Numbered from the stretch's first letter, positions 35,260 through 44,342 are shown. The stretch is 64,000 bases of DNA from Verrucomicrobiota bacterium (GCA_022711435.1 JAKLFB010000010.1:62001-126000); one strand, 5' to 3'. Numbers and translations are program-made. Notes: generated from the sequence alone by a model not told the origin.

Positions 35260-35772
35260 TCATTCGGCCTTGTCCGCTCGGGCCTGCAGCACCCGGGCGA
35301 CCTGTTGCCCCGGCGCCCGCAAGACTTGGACCAGCCGCGTCGCGGGCGTGTTCAACAGCCCCAGCAGCTGCGCCCGCAGGATCTCCAGCGGCGGCAGGTC
35401 GGCCAGCTGAACCAGCTCGGCCGCCTCCAGCCGCTGCGCATCCAGGTAGCCGAACTGGATGGCCGGACGCTCGAACTCGGCCCGGAAGGTCTTCAGGACC
35501 TTGGCCGCCGCGGCGATGTCCTGCCGCCCGGTGACCGCGGCCAGCTGGCCCGTCAGGGCATCTCCCAGGCCGGGCAATCCCGCCTCGCGAACCGCCCGGT
35601 CGAACATCGCATTCTTGATGACATGGATCTCCGCCCCTGTCTTCGCCAGCCTCCGGCGCAGCTCGTTGAAATGGGGCACCTTCATCCCGCGATAGTCCGC
35701 CAGAATGAAGAAAGGCGAGTTCTTCAGCCGGTTTAAATACTCGCTGGTTATCAGTTGTTTTTCGGCGCGCAT
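35260..35772 (-). CDS. rplJ: 50S ribosomal protein L10
   Basis: The protein is 170 residues and anchors the L7/L12 stalk. MRAEKQLITSEYLNRLKNSP, FILADYRGMKVPHFNELRRR and the central VIKNAMFDRAVREAGLPGLG are typical. The C-terminal helix that binds L7/L12 dimers is the NTPATRLVQVLRAPGQQVAR region. It lies 125 bp upstream of rplL. Confidence 0.94.
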   Translation of the reverse strand: MRAEKQLITSEYLNRLKNSPFFILADYRGMKVPHFNELRRRLAKTGAEIHVIKNAMFDRAVREAGLPGLGDALTGQLAAVTGRQDIAAAAKVLKTFRAEFERPAIQFGYLDAQRLEAAELVQLADLPPLEILRAQLLGLLNTPATRLVQVLRAPGQQVARVLQARADKAE

Positions 35773-35796
35773 ATCCTCTCCATTCGCTCGGGGCCG

Positions 35797-36495
35797 TCAG
35801 GCCGCAGCCATAAACTCCCGCACATCCACCCGAACCGGCGGGCTCATGGTGGCCGACACGGTGCAGCTCCGGATGAAGACACCCCGCACGCTGGCCGGCC
35901 GGGCCTTGACGACGGCTCGAATCACCGACTGGGCATTCTCCAGAATCTGGTCGGGGGAGAAGCCCACCTTGCCGACCGGGACCTGCACGTTGGCGCCCTT
36001 GTCCACCTTGAACTCGACGCGGCCGGCCTTGAGCTCCTTGATCGCCTTGGCGGTATCCTCGGTCACCGTGCCGGTCTTGGGATTGGGCATCAGGCCGCGT
36101 GGGCCCAGGACCTTCCCCAGCTTGCGGACCTCGCTCATCGCCTCCGGCGTAGCGATAGCCACGTCAAAGTCGGTCCATCCCTCGGTGCATTTCTTGATCA
36201 GCTCGTCGAAACCGACATGCTCGGCGCCGGCCTGGCGGGCCGCCTCGGCGGCCGGCCCCTCCTTCGCGAACACCAGGACGCGGACCGTCCTGCCCGTGCC
36301 GTGCGGCAGGGCCACCGTCCCGCGCACCATCTGGTCCGACTGCCGGGGGTCCACCCCGAGATGAAACGCCAGATCCACCGTCTCGTTGAACTTGGCCCGC
36401 GGGAACTTGGCCAGGATCTCGACCGCGGTCTTCAGGGGATACTGCTTGCTCGGATCCACGAGCGTGAGGGCTTTCCGATAACGTTTGCTGGGCAT
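35797..36495 (-). CDS. rplA: 50S ribosomal protein L1
   Basis: The protein is 232 residues. MPSKRYRKALTLVDPSKQYP, VDLAFHLGVDPRQSDQMVRG, LGPRGLMPNPKTGTVTEDTA and AGRVEFKVDKGANVQVPVGK are canonical. It forms the L1 stalk near the E site and often represses the rplKA unit by binding mRNA. It lies 24 bp upstream of rplJ. Confidence 0.97.
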   Translation of the reverse strand: MPSKRYRKALTLVDPSKQYPLKTAVEILAKFPRAKFNETVDLAFHLGVDPRQSDQMVRGTVALPHGTGRTVRVLVFAKEGPAAEAARQAGAEHVGFDELIKKCTEGWTDFDVAIATPEAMSEVRKLGKVLGPRGLMPNPKTGTVTEDTAKAIKELKAGRVEFKVDKGANVQVPVGKVGFSPDQILENAQSVIRAVVKARPASVRGVFIRSCTVSATMSPPVRVDVREFMAAA

Positions 36496-36540
36496 GGTAG
36501 GGATGCGGTGCGAACGAGCCGAGGCTCTCCCGCGTTGGGG

Positions 36541-36966
36541 TTAATCGACGACGTCAAGGCCCATGCTCCGGGCCGTGCCGGCCACGATCCGAACCGCCAT
36601 CTCGTCGTTCGTGGCGTTCAGATCCTTGGACTTGAGCTTGACGATGTCGAGAATCTGCTTGCGCGTCACCTTGCCGACCTTCTCCTTGTTGGGGGATTTG
36701 GAGCCGGTGGCGATGCCCGCCGCCTTCTTGAGCAGGACCGCCGCCGGGGGTGACTTGGTGATGTAGGTGAAGGACTTGTCCTGGTAGACCGTGATCACGA
36801 CCGGGATGATCATGCCGGCCTGGTCGCGCGTCGCCGCGTTGAAATCCTTGCAGAAGGCCATGATGTTCACACCATGCTGGCCCAGGGCGGGCCCCACCGG
36901 CGGCGCCGGATTGGCCTGCCCCGCCGGGATCTGCAGTTTGATCTGTCCAACAACCTTCTTCGCCAT
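36541..36966 (-). CDS. rplK: 50S ribosomal protein L11
   Basis: The protein is 141 residues. [40 protein letters not shown] and the C-terminal [14 protein letters not shown] are canonical. It forms the GTPase-associated centre with 23S rRNA and is needed for RelA activation. It starts 10 bp after nusG. Confidence 0.97.
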   Translation of the reverse strand: MAKKVVGQIKLQIPAGQANPAPPVGPALGQHGVNIMAFCKDFNAATRDQAGMIIPVVITVYQDKSFTYITKSPPAAVLLKKAAGIATGSKSPNKEKVGKVTRKQILDIVKLKSKDLNATNDEMAVRIVAGTARSMGLDVVD

Positions 36967-36976
36967 AAAACCTGTG

Positions 36977-37525
36977 CTATGCCTTTTCGACCTGCCAGTA
37001 CTCGAGCTCCACCGGCGTGTTCCGGCCGAATATGTTCACTGTCACTTTCAGCTTGCCGCGCTCCGGCTCGATCTCCTCGATCACACCGCTGAAATTCAAG
37101 AACGGGCCGTCGTTGATCTTGACGGTCTCGCCCACCTCGAAATTGACCTTCGGCTTCTCGTGCTCTTCCGATTCAGAGACCTGGACCTTGATGAGCTCGA
37201 TCTCCTCCGTCGCCGCCGGCGCAGGGCGCTCCCCCCCGACGAAGCCGATGATCCCTTGCGTGTCCCGGATGAAATACCACGGCTTCTCGATCACCCGCTG
37301 GTTCTCGTCCAGCAGCTGCATCTGGATGAAGACGTAGCCCGGATAGAGCTTCCGGGTGGTGACGGTCTTCTTGCCGTTGCGCACCTCGGCCACCCGCTCC
37401 ATCGGGACCAGCACCTCCTGGATATAATCCTCCATCTCCTCGGCTCGGAGGCGCTTCTCGATGCTCTCTTTGACCTTCTGCTCCTGCCCGGCCAAAGTGT
37501 GCAGGACAAACCACTGGCTTTTCAT
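36977..37525 (-). CDS. nusG: Transcription termination/antitermination factor NusG
   Basis: The protein is 182 residues. The N-terminal NGN domain starts [20 protein letters not shown] and includes [20 protein letters not shown]. The C-terminal KOW domain has [20 protein letters not shown]. It links RNA polymerase to Rho or to S10 in translating ribosomes. It starts 22 bp after secE. Confidence 0.97.
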   Translation of the reverse strand: MKSQWFVLHTLAGQEQKVKESIEKRLRAEEMEDYIQEVLVPMERVAEVRNGKKTVTTRKLYPGYVFIQMQLLDENQRVIEKPWYFIRDTQGIIGFVGGERPAPAATEEIELIKVQVSESEEHEKPKVNFEVGETVKINDGPFLNFSGVIEEIEPERGKLKVTVNIFGRNTPVELEYWQVEKA

Positions 37526-37547
37526 CTATCGATCGCCCGGCCTTGTT

Positions 37548-37808
37548 CTACATTACCGATCGCACCGCCACCGTGATGACAAAATCCACCCCCATGGTGA
37601 ACAGACCCAGGAGCGCGATCGTCACCACGATCACGACGGTCGAGCCCTTGAGCTCCTCCCGGGTTGGCCACGTGCACTTGCGCAGCTCCTCCCGGGTCTC
37701 CGCCACGAAGGCCGCGAGACGCTTCAGATGCCCCGCATACCATGCGTAGCCGAAAGCCGCGCCCAGCACCACGATCCATACCAACAGCGAAACGATTTCT
37801 TTGTTCAC
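37548..37808 (-). CDS. secE: Preprotein translocase subunit SecE
   Basis: The protein is 86 residues. An N-terminal hydrophobic segment (IVSLLVWIVVLGAAFGYAWY) precedes the conserved amphipathic motif FVAETREELRKCTWPTREEL and a second membrane helix. It clamps SecY. No rpmG (L33) gene precedes it; tRNA-Ser lies 14 bp upstream. Confidence 0.94.
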   Translation of the reverse strand: MNKEIVSLLVWIVVLGAAFGYAWYAGHLKRLAAFVAETREELRKCTWPTREELKGSTVVIVVTIALLGLFTMGVDFVITVAVRSVM

Positions 37809-37822
37809 TTGTCGCCTTCTGG

Positions 37823-37908
37823 CGGAGGGGGGGGGATTCGAACCCCCGAAGGGTGATCCCCTTAGCGGTTTTCAAGACCGCCGCAATCAACCACTCTGCC
37901 ACCCCTCC
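37823..37908 (-). tRNA. tRNA-Ser(UGA)
   Basis: On the - strand the 7-bp acceptor stem GGAGGGG pairs with CCCCTCC. The anticodon stem-loop GCGGTCTTGAAAACCGC carries TGA, a long variable arm (AAGGGGATCACCCTT) marks class II tRNA, and GGTTCGAATCC gives the T loop. The CCA end is not encoded. It sits between tRNA-Trp and secE. Confidence 0.95.
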
Positions 37909-37928
37909 GATCCCACGATTCTGCCTGG

Positions 37929-38001
37929 CAGGGCGGGAGGGACTCGAACCCCCAACCGACGGTTTTGGAGACCGCTACTCTACCAATTGAGCTACCGCCC
38001 T
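37929..38001 (-). tRNA. tRNA-Trp(CCA)
   Basis: On the - strand the acceptor AGGGCGG pairs with CCGCCCT. The anticodon loop in GCGGTCTCCAAAACCGT reads CCA, and the D and T arms (AGCTCAATTGGTAGAG, GGTTCGAGTCC) are normal. The CCA tail is not encoded. tRNA-Trp between tuf and secE is a common bacterial arrangement. Confidence 0.96.
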
Positions 38002-38042
38002 GACCGGCCGGCCCGCCGCGGGCCAGCCTGGCCGCCTTTCGA

Positions 38043-39233
38043 CTATTCCACGATGTCGGATATGCGCCCCGCCCCGATGGTCCTGCCCCCCTCGCGAATC
38101 GCGAACCGCTGCGTCCGCTCCATCGCCACCGGTGCGATCAGGTCCACATCCACCGACACGTTGTCGCCCGGCATGACCATCTCCACCCCCTCCGGCAGGG
38201 TGATGTTCCCCGTCACGTCTGTCGTCCGGAAATAAAACTGCGGACGATACTTGTTGAAGAACGGGGTGTGCCGGCCGCCTTCTTCCTTCGAGAGCACATA
38301 GACCTCGGCCTTGAACCGGGTATGCGGAGTGATCGTGCCGGGCTTGGCCAGCACCATGCCCCGCTCGACCTCCTCCTTCTTCGTCCCCCGCAGCAGCACG
38401 CCCACGTTGTCGCCGGCGGTCGCCTTGTCCAGGATCTTGCGGAACATCTCGATGTCCGTCGCCACGGTCTTGCGGGTCTCCTTGAGGCCGACGATCTCGA
38501 CTTCCTGCATGCGGTTGAGCTCGCCCCGCTCGACGCGGCCCGTGACCACCGTGCCCCGGCCCTCGATGTTGAACACGTCCTCGATGCTCATCAGGAACGG
38601 CTTGTCCATCTCCCGCATCGGCAGCGGCACATTCGCGTCCACCGCCTTGAGCAGCTCGTCGATCGACTTGATCCCCTCGGGCGTCCCCGCCAGCGCCTCC
38701 TTCGCGCTGCCCCTCACGATCGGAGTTTTCTCGCCCGGAAAATTATACTTGGTCAGCAGGTCCCTCAGCTCCATGTCCACCAGCTCCAGCAAGTCCGGAT
38801 CGTCCACCAGGTCCACCTTGTTCAGATAGACCACGATGGCCGGCACCCCCACTTGGCGCGCCAGCAGAATGTGCTCCCGGGTCTGCGGCATCGGCCCCTC
38901 CGCCGCATCCACCACCAGGATGGCGCCATCCATCTGCGCCGCGCCGGTGATCATGTTCTTGATGTAGTCGGCGTGGCCGGGGCAGTCGATGTGCGCGTAG
39001 TGCCGCTGCTCGCTCTCGTACTCGACGTGGGACACGGCGATGGTCACCGTCTTGGTCTCGTCCCGCACGGTGCCGCCCTTGGTGATGTCGCTGTAGGAAA
39101 TGGCCTTGGCCATGTTCCTCACCGACTGCACCTTCACGATCGCCGCCGTCAGCGTCGATTTCCCATGGTCAATGTGACCGATCGTCCCCACATTTACATG
39201 CGGCTTCGTCCTTTGAAACGCTTCTTTTGCCAT
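38043..39233 (-). CDS. tuf: Elongation factor Tu with divergent switch I
   Basis: The protein is 396 residues. It shows [11 protein letters not shown] (P loop), [17 protein letters not shown] and the domain II/III motifs [14 protein letters not shown] and [20 protein letters not shown]. The switch I region (about residues 35-66) is unlike the textbook sequence: the EEKARGITI block is replaced by [13 protein letters not shown], keeping the essential Thr (about Thr64) but changing the preceding Arg-Gly to Lys-Thr. From memory, Planctomycetota and Verrucomicrobiota EF-Tu proteins share this form. It is the first protein gene of the supercluster, downstream of tRNA-Thr. Confidence 0.97.
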   Translation of the reverse strand: MAKEAFQRTKPHVNVGTIGHIDHGKSTLTAAIVKVQSVRNMAKAISYSDITKGGTVRDETKTVTIAVSHVEYESEQRHYAHIDCPGHADYIKNMITGAAQMDGAILVVDAAEGPMPQTREHILLARQVGVPAIVVYLNKVDLVDDPDLLELVDMELRDLLTKYNFPGEKTPIVRGSAKEALAGTPEGIKSIDELLKAVDANVPLPMREMDKPFLMSIEDVFNIEGRGTVVTGRVERGELNRMQEVEIVGLKETRKTVATDIEMFRKILDKATAGDNVGVLLRGTKKEEVERGMVLAKPGTITPHTRFKAEVYVLSKEEGGRHTPFFNKYRPQFYFRTTDVTGNITLPEGVEMVMPGDNVSVDVDLIAPVAMERTQRFAIREGGRTIGAGRISDIVE

Positions 39234-39282
39234 TGCGATTCCTGCTCGTTGTTTTTTTAGATTGTTCCGTCTAAAAACCTGG

Positions 39283-39355
<73 letters not shown>

Positions 39356-39484
39356 GTCGCCGTATTCTTCGCCTCGATCATCTCTCTCAAACAACAGACA
39401 ACCGCTCGCCCTTGGCTCCATTCTTAAAAACCAAGAGTGTCGGCTTCAATCCTACCCCGATCAAGTAATGCAAACCGGACTTTC

Positions 39485-39513
39485 ACACTACGGATTCCTC
39501 CGGGCTGTGTCAA
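39485..39513 (-). promoter_or_regulatory. Putative sigma-70 promoter of the tRNA-Thr/tuf/rpo/ribosomal supercluster
   Basis: On the - strand a perfect -35 TTGACA (39508-39513) is separated by 17 bp from TAGTGT (39485-39490), a partial -10. It is about 130 bp upstream of tRNA-Thr. The 224-bp gap between tRNA-Thr and the TolC-family gene holds nothing else I recognise. Confidence 0.5.
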
Positions 39514-39579
39514 AAGGTTTCTGCAAAGTTTTTTGAAGCCTTTCTCCGCCGCAGGCAACCGCGCGAGATCCCCTCCTTT

Positions 39580-41091
39580 TTACTTGACCTCCAAATCCAA
39601 ACGATGCCGCGTCAGGATCGTGGCGTCCTCCAGGCTCAGCCGGGCCAATGCCTTGTTGTAGTCGGCCATTGCCCCCACCTCGGCCACTCGTGTTTCCGTC
39701 AATTTCTGCTGGCTCTCCAGCACGTAATACGTGATGGACAAGCCGCGCCGCACCCGCTCCTGCTCCGCCTCCCAAGCCGCCTCGGCATACTGGCGGGCCT
39801 GCCGCGCCGACTGGACCCGGCGCCACGCCAGCCGAACGATGCGCAGTTCGCTGTCGACCCGCACCTGGATGTTCTGCTCCAGCTCCTTGTGGCGCAATAG
39901 GCTCTGTTTGCGAAGCCCCTGGCTCGCACGGTATTGGTTCCGGGCAGTTCGATTGCCCAAAGGCACGCTGAACACGATCCCGTACGAATAATACGGATGC
40001 TCCACACTCCGCATGTCCTCGATTGCGTCTCCGAAGCTATCGCGGACGCCCGCCACCCCGAGGCTGGCCACTAGGTCCAGGCTCGGAAAGATCTGGTTCC
40101 GGTGATACCGCAGCACAATGTCCTGCTTCTCCAGCTCCAGCCGGGACTGCATGAGGTCCGGACGGTCGGACATTGCCGACTGCCAGCTGGCGGACAGATC
40201 GACCGGCGCAGGGCCGGGAGGGAGCGGGTCGGCCGGCTCGAGCTCCACGGCCACCCAGCTGGCGAAATCGTCGGTCAGCAGGTTCTTCAACGCGTTCTGC
40301 CGCGTGCCCAGCGCCTCCTGGGCAACGGCCAGATCGGCCTGCCTCTGCTCGACCTGCATCTCGGCCTGCTGCCGATCCAGGGCCAGCGCCGTCCCCGCCT
40401 GCGCCCGCTGGCCCATCTCCCGCGCGAACGTCCGCGCCAGTTCGATGGCCTTCTCCTGCAGCTTTACCGTCTCCGCCGCCTGGATCAAATCGTAATACGC
40501 CACCTCCACACCCACGACCGTGTTCATCACCTGCCAGCGCAGCGACAGCTCCGATATCTTGAGGTTTTTCCGGCTGACCAGAATCCGCTGCGCGGCCGAG
40601 TCGATCCGGAAATTCCGCAGCAGAGGCTGCCGCACGGTCAGCCCTGCGCGCACGGCGGTCTCGGCGTAATCCTGCTGGCGCTGCGGGTTTCGGGCGTCCA
40701 GCCAGTCGCTGCCCAGGTCCAAGGAGTAGGACGTCCCGAACGGGAGCTGGCCCACCAGGCCTGAAGTGAGCAGGTCCCCCGTCTGCCGGTAGGCCATGTC
40801 GGGGGTGGCCTTTTTGGGATCGAATCGCTCGGGCTGATCCAGGTAGTCATGGACCAGGCCGACCTCGAAGGCGGGATCGTAGGCGCCGTAGGCCAGGTTG
40901 AGATTGTAGCGCGCCAGCTCGGGCGAATACCTCTCGATCTGGACCTGGAGATTGTGCTGCAGGGCGAGCTCGAAGCACTCCGGAAGGGTGAGGCTCCGCG
41001 AGGCAGGCCCGCTGGCTTCGGCTCCGATGCAGATCGCCGATCCGGCCGCCACCATCCCGGCCGCCCACCGCTGGATGCTCGAGGCTCGCAT
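39580..41091 (-). CDS. TolC-family outer-membrane efflux channel
   Basis: The protein is 503 residues with a signal peptide (AAGMVAAGSAICIGAEASG). The two-fold repeated TolC architecture is clear: LTLPECFELALQHNLQVQIE at the start, coiled-coil helices (EKAIELARTFAREMGQRAQAG), then LEKQDIVLRYHRNQIFPSLD and the second repeat with FSVPLGNRTARNQYRA. It forms an outer-membrane barrel with a periplasmic tunnel. It is the last gene of an operon starting at the VTC gene, 12 bp after the HlyD-type gene. The operon contains no RND, ABC or MFS pump, so the inner-membrane partner may be the DUF4956 protein. Confidence 0.93.
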   Translation of the reverse strand: MRASSIQRWAAGMVAAGSAICIGAEASGPASRSLTLPECFELALQHNLQVQIERYSPELARYNLNLAYGAYDPAFEVGLVHDYLDQPERFDPKKATPDMAYRQTGDLLTSGLVGQLPFGTSYSLDLGSDWLDARNPQRQQDYAETAVRAGLTVRQPLLRNFRIDSAAQRILVSRKNLKISELSLRWQVMNTVVGVEVAYYDLIQAAETVKLQEKAIELARTFAREMGQRAQAGTALALDRQQAEMQVEQRQADLAVAQEALGTRQNALKNLLTDDFASWVAVELEPADPLPPGPAPVDLSASWQSAMSDRPDLMQSRLELEKQDIVLRYHRNQIFPSLDLVASLGVAGVRDSFGDAIEDMRSVEHPYYSYGIVFSVPLGNRTARNQYRASQGLRKQSLLRHKELEQNIQVRVDSELRIVRLAWRRVQSARQARQYAEAAWEAEQERVRRGLSITYYVLESQQKLTETRVAEVGAMADYNKALARLSLEDATILTRHRLDLEVK

Positions 41092-41103
41092 AGCCGATCC
41101 GGC

Positions 41104-42183
41104 CTAGTTGGCCGCGCGAGCCAGCTCGAGATACACCATCTCGCCCGGTCGAAGCCCGCTATCGGCGGGGAGCTCCACCCAGATGGGCAGGCCGTATTCC
41201 ACCGTCAGGCCCGGGGTCATCAACGCCAGGGAGACCATCTCCAGCTGCGCACCGACCCGCTGGACGATCGATCGAAAGGCCGCCGGACGGGTGGTCCGGG
41301 AACGCACCTCGACGGCCATGCCGGCTTCGAGGCGTGCCGGCAGCGGATGGCGCAGGTAGCTCACGATGCGCTCCGCGTTGGTGGCGCAGATCGTGATGAT
41401 CGGCTCGCCGGCCACGATGGTCTCGCCGCTCCGGCGCAAGATCGAGGTCACCACCCCGTCGATCGGCGACCGCAAGGGGATCCGATCCAATTCCACCCCG
41501 GCCGTCTGCAGCCGGCGGGTCCGGACCGATTGCACGTACTCCTGCAAGTCCAGGGCCGATTCGTTGGTCTTCACCTCCCCCAGCGGGCGGAGCTGCTCGA
41601 GCGTCGCCCGGAGGTCTGCCACGAGCCGCGCCCGCTCATCGACTTCGGCCGATGCGGCCTCCTTCACCTTGGTCACCAGGTCGTACTCGTCCTCGGTGAT
41701 GAGCTGCGACGCATGCAGCTCGTGCTTGCGCTGCCACTCGTTGCGCGCCCGCTCCAGGTTGATCCGCGCCGTTGCCAGGTCCACCTCCTGCGCCATCAAA
41801 TCCATCTTCAGCCGCTGGTAATCCATCATGCTCCGCTGCCGGTTCAGGACCGGGTCCATCTCCATCTGCATAATTTGCAGCTGGTCTCTTGCCAGGTCCT
41901 GCCGGTACCGGGCGTTGATGTCCACCTCCGCCACCAGCTGCCCCGCCCGGACCGGCGCGTGGAGCGTCACCTGCAGATTGGTCAAAACCCCTGTGTCCGG
42001 GCTCACGACCTGGGCCATCATCGGCTCCACCTGGCCCACAAACCCAGGCGGGCTCACATAATCCCGCCACAGGATCGTCACCGCGCTCACGGCCAGCCCG
42101 AACACGACGATGGGCAGGACGTGGTAGCGGATTTCCTTCCACCGCTGGACGGCGGGCGTGGGAATGGGAGGCAGTGAGTCCAT
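41104..42183 (-). CDS. HlyD-family periplasmic adaptor
   Basis: The protein is 359 residues. One membrane helix (residues about 23-43, HVLPIVVFGLAVSAVTILW) precedes a split biotinyl-lipoyl domain (VVSPDTGVLTNLQVTLHAPV; later IPLRSPIDGVVTSILRRSGE). A long alpha-helical hairpin (about 95-205) lies between the two halves. The C-terminus is a beta-barrel with GLRPGEMVYLEL. It should bridge an inner-membrane component to the TolC-like channel. It starts 3 bp after the DUF4956 gene stop. Confidence 0.92.
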   Translation of the reverse strand: MDSLPPIPTPAVQRWKEIRYHVLPIVVFGLAVSAVTILWRDYVSPPGFVGQVEPMMAQVVSPDTGVLTNLQVTLHAPVRAGQLVAEVDINARYRQDLARDQLQIMQMEMDPVLNRQRSMMDYQRLKMDLMAQEVDLATARINLERARNEWQRKHELHASQLITEDEYDLVTKVKEAASAEVDERARLVADLRATLEQLRPLGEVKTNESALDLQEYVQSVRTRRLQTAGVELDRIPLRSPIDGVVTSILRRSGETIVAGEPIITICATNAERIVSYLRHPLPARLEAGMAVEVRSRTTRPAAFRSIVQRVGAQLEMVSLALMTPGLTVEYGLPIWVELPADSGLRPGEMVYLELARAAN

Positions 42184-42186
42184 GCG

Positions 42187-42873
42187 TTAAAGCTCCGATT
42201 CATCCTCTGCCTGGAGGCCTGTGACGCGCGACACCCCCCGCAGCCCGCGCAGCTCCTCCAGCAGATCATCCAGCCGCTCCGGATCCCGCATCAGCAGCCG
42301 ATACGACAGATCCGTCCCCTCGAAATCGTGCCCGGACCGCTGGCTGGCACAGATCGCCTTCCGGCTGTGCCGGTGCAGGAGGCGCCGCAGATCCTTCAAT
42401 TCGGCCAGCGACCGCGCCCAGTGAAGGTTCACGATGATGTCGTAGCGATGGCGGCTCCCAAAGCCCGTGTACCACACATACAGCAGCACCAGGGCCAGCA
42501 TGATGCATCCGACCACAGCCGTCCCAAACCGCTGCGTGCCGCAGGAGAGCCCCAGCACGATGCTCGCCAGGACGAACGATGTGTCCAGCGTGTCCCTCAG
42601 GATGTTCCGGAACCGGACGATCGCGAACACCGCCATCATCCCGAAGGCCGTCACCAGGTTGTTGGTCAGCACCATCATGACCAGCGCCACGATGATGGGG
42701 ATCACGACCAGGGAGTTGACGAACGCCCTCGAGTAGGACAGGCCCGAGTGCGTGAACATGTAGATCCAGGCGATCGTCTGCCCGCACACAAAAGCCAGCA
42801 GCAGCCCCATCAAGGCCGCCGGCGTGTTCACCGGCGCCGCAACCATGTCGCCGCGCAAGAGCCAGTCGATCAC
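42187..42873 (-). CDS. DUF4956 integral membrane protein
   Basis: The protein is 228 residues. Four or five membrane helices occupy about residues 15-135 (ALMGLLLAFVCGQTIAWIYM, LVVIPIIVALVMMVL, LVTAFGMMAVFAIVRFRNIL, then FVLASIVLGLSCG and CIMLALVLLYVWYTG). A soluble ACT-like C-terminal domain follows (RYDIIVNLHW to VSRVTGL). The MMAVFAIVRFRNILRDTLDT segment recalls MgtC. The GTG start at 42873 overlaps the VTC gene stop (GTGA), so the two are coupled. DUF4956 proteins are frequently neighbours of VTC polymerases; their function is unknown. Here it is the only candidate inner-membrane channel in an operon with HlyD and TolC partners. Confidence 0.85.
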   Translation of the reverse strand: MIDWLLRGDMVAAPVNTPAALMGLLLAFVCGQTIAWIYMFTHSGLSYSRAFVNSLVVIPIIVALVMMVLTNNLVTAFGMMAVFAIVRFRNILRDTLDTSFVLASIVLGLSCGTQRFGTAVVGCIMLALVLLYVWYTGFGSRHRYDIIVNLHWARSLAELKDLRRLLHRHSRKAICASQRSGHDFEGTDLSYRLLMRDPERLDDLLEELRGLRGVSRVTGLQAEDESEL

Positions 42874-43721
42874 GGCGCATCCTCCGTCACCAGCTCGCGG
42901 CGCCTCCGATCCATCGATGCCCGCATCGGCCGGCGCGGCCGCCCGTGCCCGCTCACCGGCGTCCACTTCTCCGAGAAACGCTCCGGCCCCAGCAGGTAGA
43001 TCCCGTCGGCATACTTGGCCGCGCTGGTTTGCAGCAGCCCCAGGGATTCGACCATGACCTGAAACCAAACCGGAAAACGGTCCGTGAACTTCAGCTCCAA
43101 AACCACCTTGTTTCCAAATACGTGCGGCACCTTGACCGCCGAAACACCCAGGGTGGGAGCGAACTCCGGCGCGCACACCACCTCCCGATCCATCGTCACT
43201 CGAATCGAATTGTCCCCCCGGCTGATCCACGCCTCTCGCCGATAATGCACATGGGCCCGAGGAGCCGCCCGCAACTGGTTCATCAGCAGTATAAACCGCT
43301 GGATGGCCACCATGTACTTCGGCTCCGTCGAAAGCAGTTGAATCTCATCCGGAAAATGCCCCGCCAGCAGCCACGGCACCGCCTCGCGTTTCCATTCCCC
43401 GCGAACTGCGCCCCGCTGCTTCAATATGCAGTTGTTCTTGCGGCGCTTGATCTCGAAAAAGACGGGCGAGTCCGGCTCCTCGTCGTAATACCGCATCCGC
43501 AATTTGAACCGGTTCCGATTCCCGTTGATCGTGTCCTGATAGAGCTGCAGATTGTCCGAATCGAGATAGATGCTGTGGATGTGGTAGCTCAGATCCGGCA
43601 TCGATTCGCCGTATTCGTCCAGCTGGAGGTAGCTGCGTACAAAATCCCTGACCGCGAGCGCCTTCGATTCGCTTATGATATACTTTAGCTCAAATCTCTG
43701 AGGTTGAAGACGATCTTGCAT
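42870..43721 (-). CDS. VTC-domain polyphosphate polymerase
   Basis: The protein is 283 residues and is a member of the CYTH/triphosphate-tunnel superfamily, related to yeast Vtc4, which makes polyphosphate from ATP. Tunnel residues are visible: RFELKYIIS, HSIYLDSDNLQLY, RFKLRMRYYD, FFEIKRRKNN and, near residue 215, VVLELKFTDRFP, giving the Lys/Arg lining and the metal-binding Glu. It lacks membrane helices; membrane attachment may come from the coupled DUF4956 protein. A TTGACA lies at 43810-43815 but no good -10 follows, so the promoter is unresolved. Confidence 0.9.
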   Translation of the reverse strand: MQDRLQPQRFELKYIISESKALAVRDFVRSYLQLDEYGESMPDLSYHIHSIYLDSDNLQLYQDTINGNRNRFKLRMRYYDEEPDSPVFFEIKRRKNNCILKQRGAVRGEWKREAVPWLLAGHFPDEIQLLSTEPKYMVAIQRFILLMNQLRAAPRAHVHYRREAWISRGDNSIRVTMDREVVCAPEFAPTLGVSAVKVPHVFGNKVVLELKFTDRFPVWFQVMVESLGLLQTSAAKYADGIYLLGPERFSEKWTPVSGHGRPRRPMRASMDRRRRELVTEDAP

Positions 43722-44342
43722 GATCCATCAACGCCAACCGCTTTGATGCTGTCCAGCCCCGACACAGGCCCGGCTCAATTGCTGCATCCTCATGCTTTTG
43801 TTACATTCTTGTCAAGTTTGCGTGAAAATCACCACTCCGGCGCCAATGCCCCCGCCTTTTGCGCTTACAGACCTCGGCTCATTTCAGTTACTCATGGCTA
43901 ACTAATTCGTCACTAGCTATTTATACACTATCACCCTGCTGCCAAAAGCCGGCTACCCAGCATATCCCATCTTCTTGCGCGATCGCCAGGATCCATAAGA
44001 ATGGCGGCTGATGGCTTTCCTGACCATTACTTGAGCAATTATAATGCCAAGAACCAGATTCCGCCAGCCAGAGAGGTCTCCTCCGCCAAGGTCTGACTGC
44101 CATGCCGCATGGATCATGAATCTCGATGCCACCCATGCTGAGGGACAAAGGTGATTCGGGTAGCAGACGCCAAGGAGGTGGGGGTGGGGAACCCCGCTGA
44201 AGAAACGTACCGCTACCCGAACCAAAATCCATCCAACAGCCAAAATTTATGGAATCGCGCGTCTCGTGTCAATCCAGTAATTCGATCAAATCGGTCCGGA
44301 ACGCGCGCATTCGGGCTTGACGATCGCGCTGGATTTGGTTGC
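43722..44342. other. 621-bp intergenic region, no recognisable gene
   Basis: This stretch is noticeably richer in A/T than its neighbours. Short open frames on the - strand (for example 43953-44243) have no recognisable domain and no good start signal. No tRNA-like fold, repeat array or clear terminator is visible. It probably contains the promoters of the divergent VTC operon and lipoprotein gene, perhaps with decayed coding sequence. Confidence 0.5.

Noticed and set aside
39254..39277. AT-rich inverted repeat (TTTTTAGA with TCTAAAAA) between tRNA-Thr and tuf as a terminator
   Set aside because: The stem is weak and AT-only in part. It is more likely a tRNA processing region or chance.
43787..43815. 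Promoter for the VTC operon based on TTGACA at 43810-43815
   Set aside because: The hexamer 17 bp downstream (TGAGGA) is a poor -10, so I mention it only with the gene.
43953..44243. Short - strand frame with a SYGSWRS-like stretch resembling part of an IS3 OrfB
   Set aside because: Too short and isolated. No DDE residues, inverted ends or partner frame could be found.
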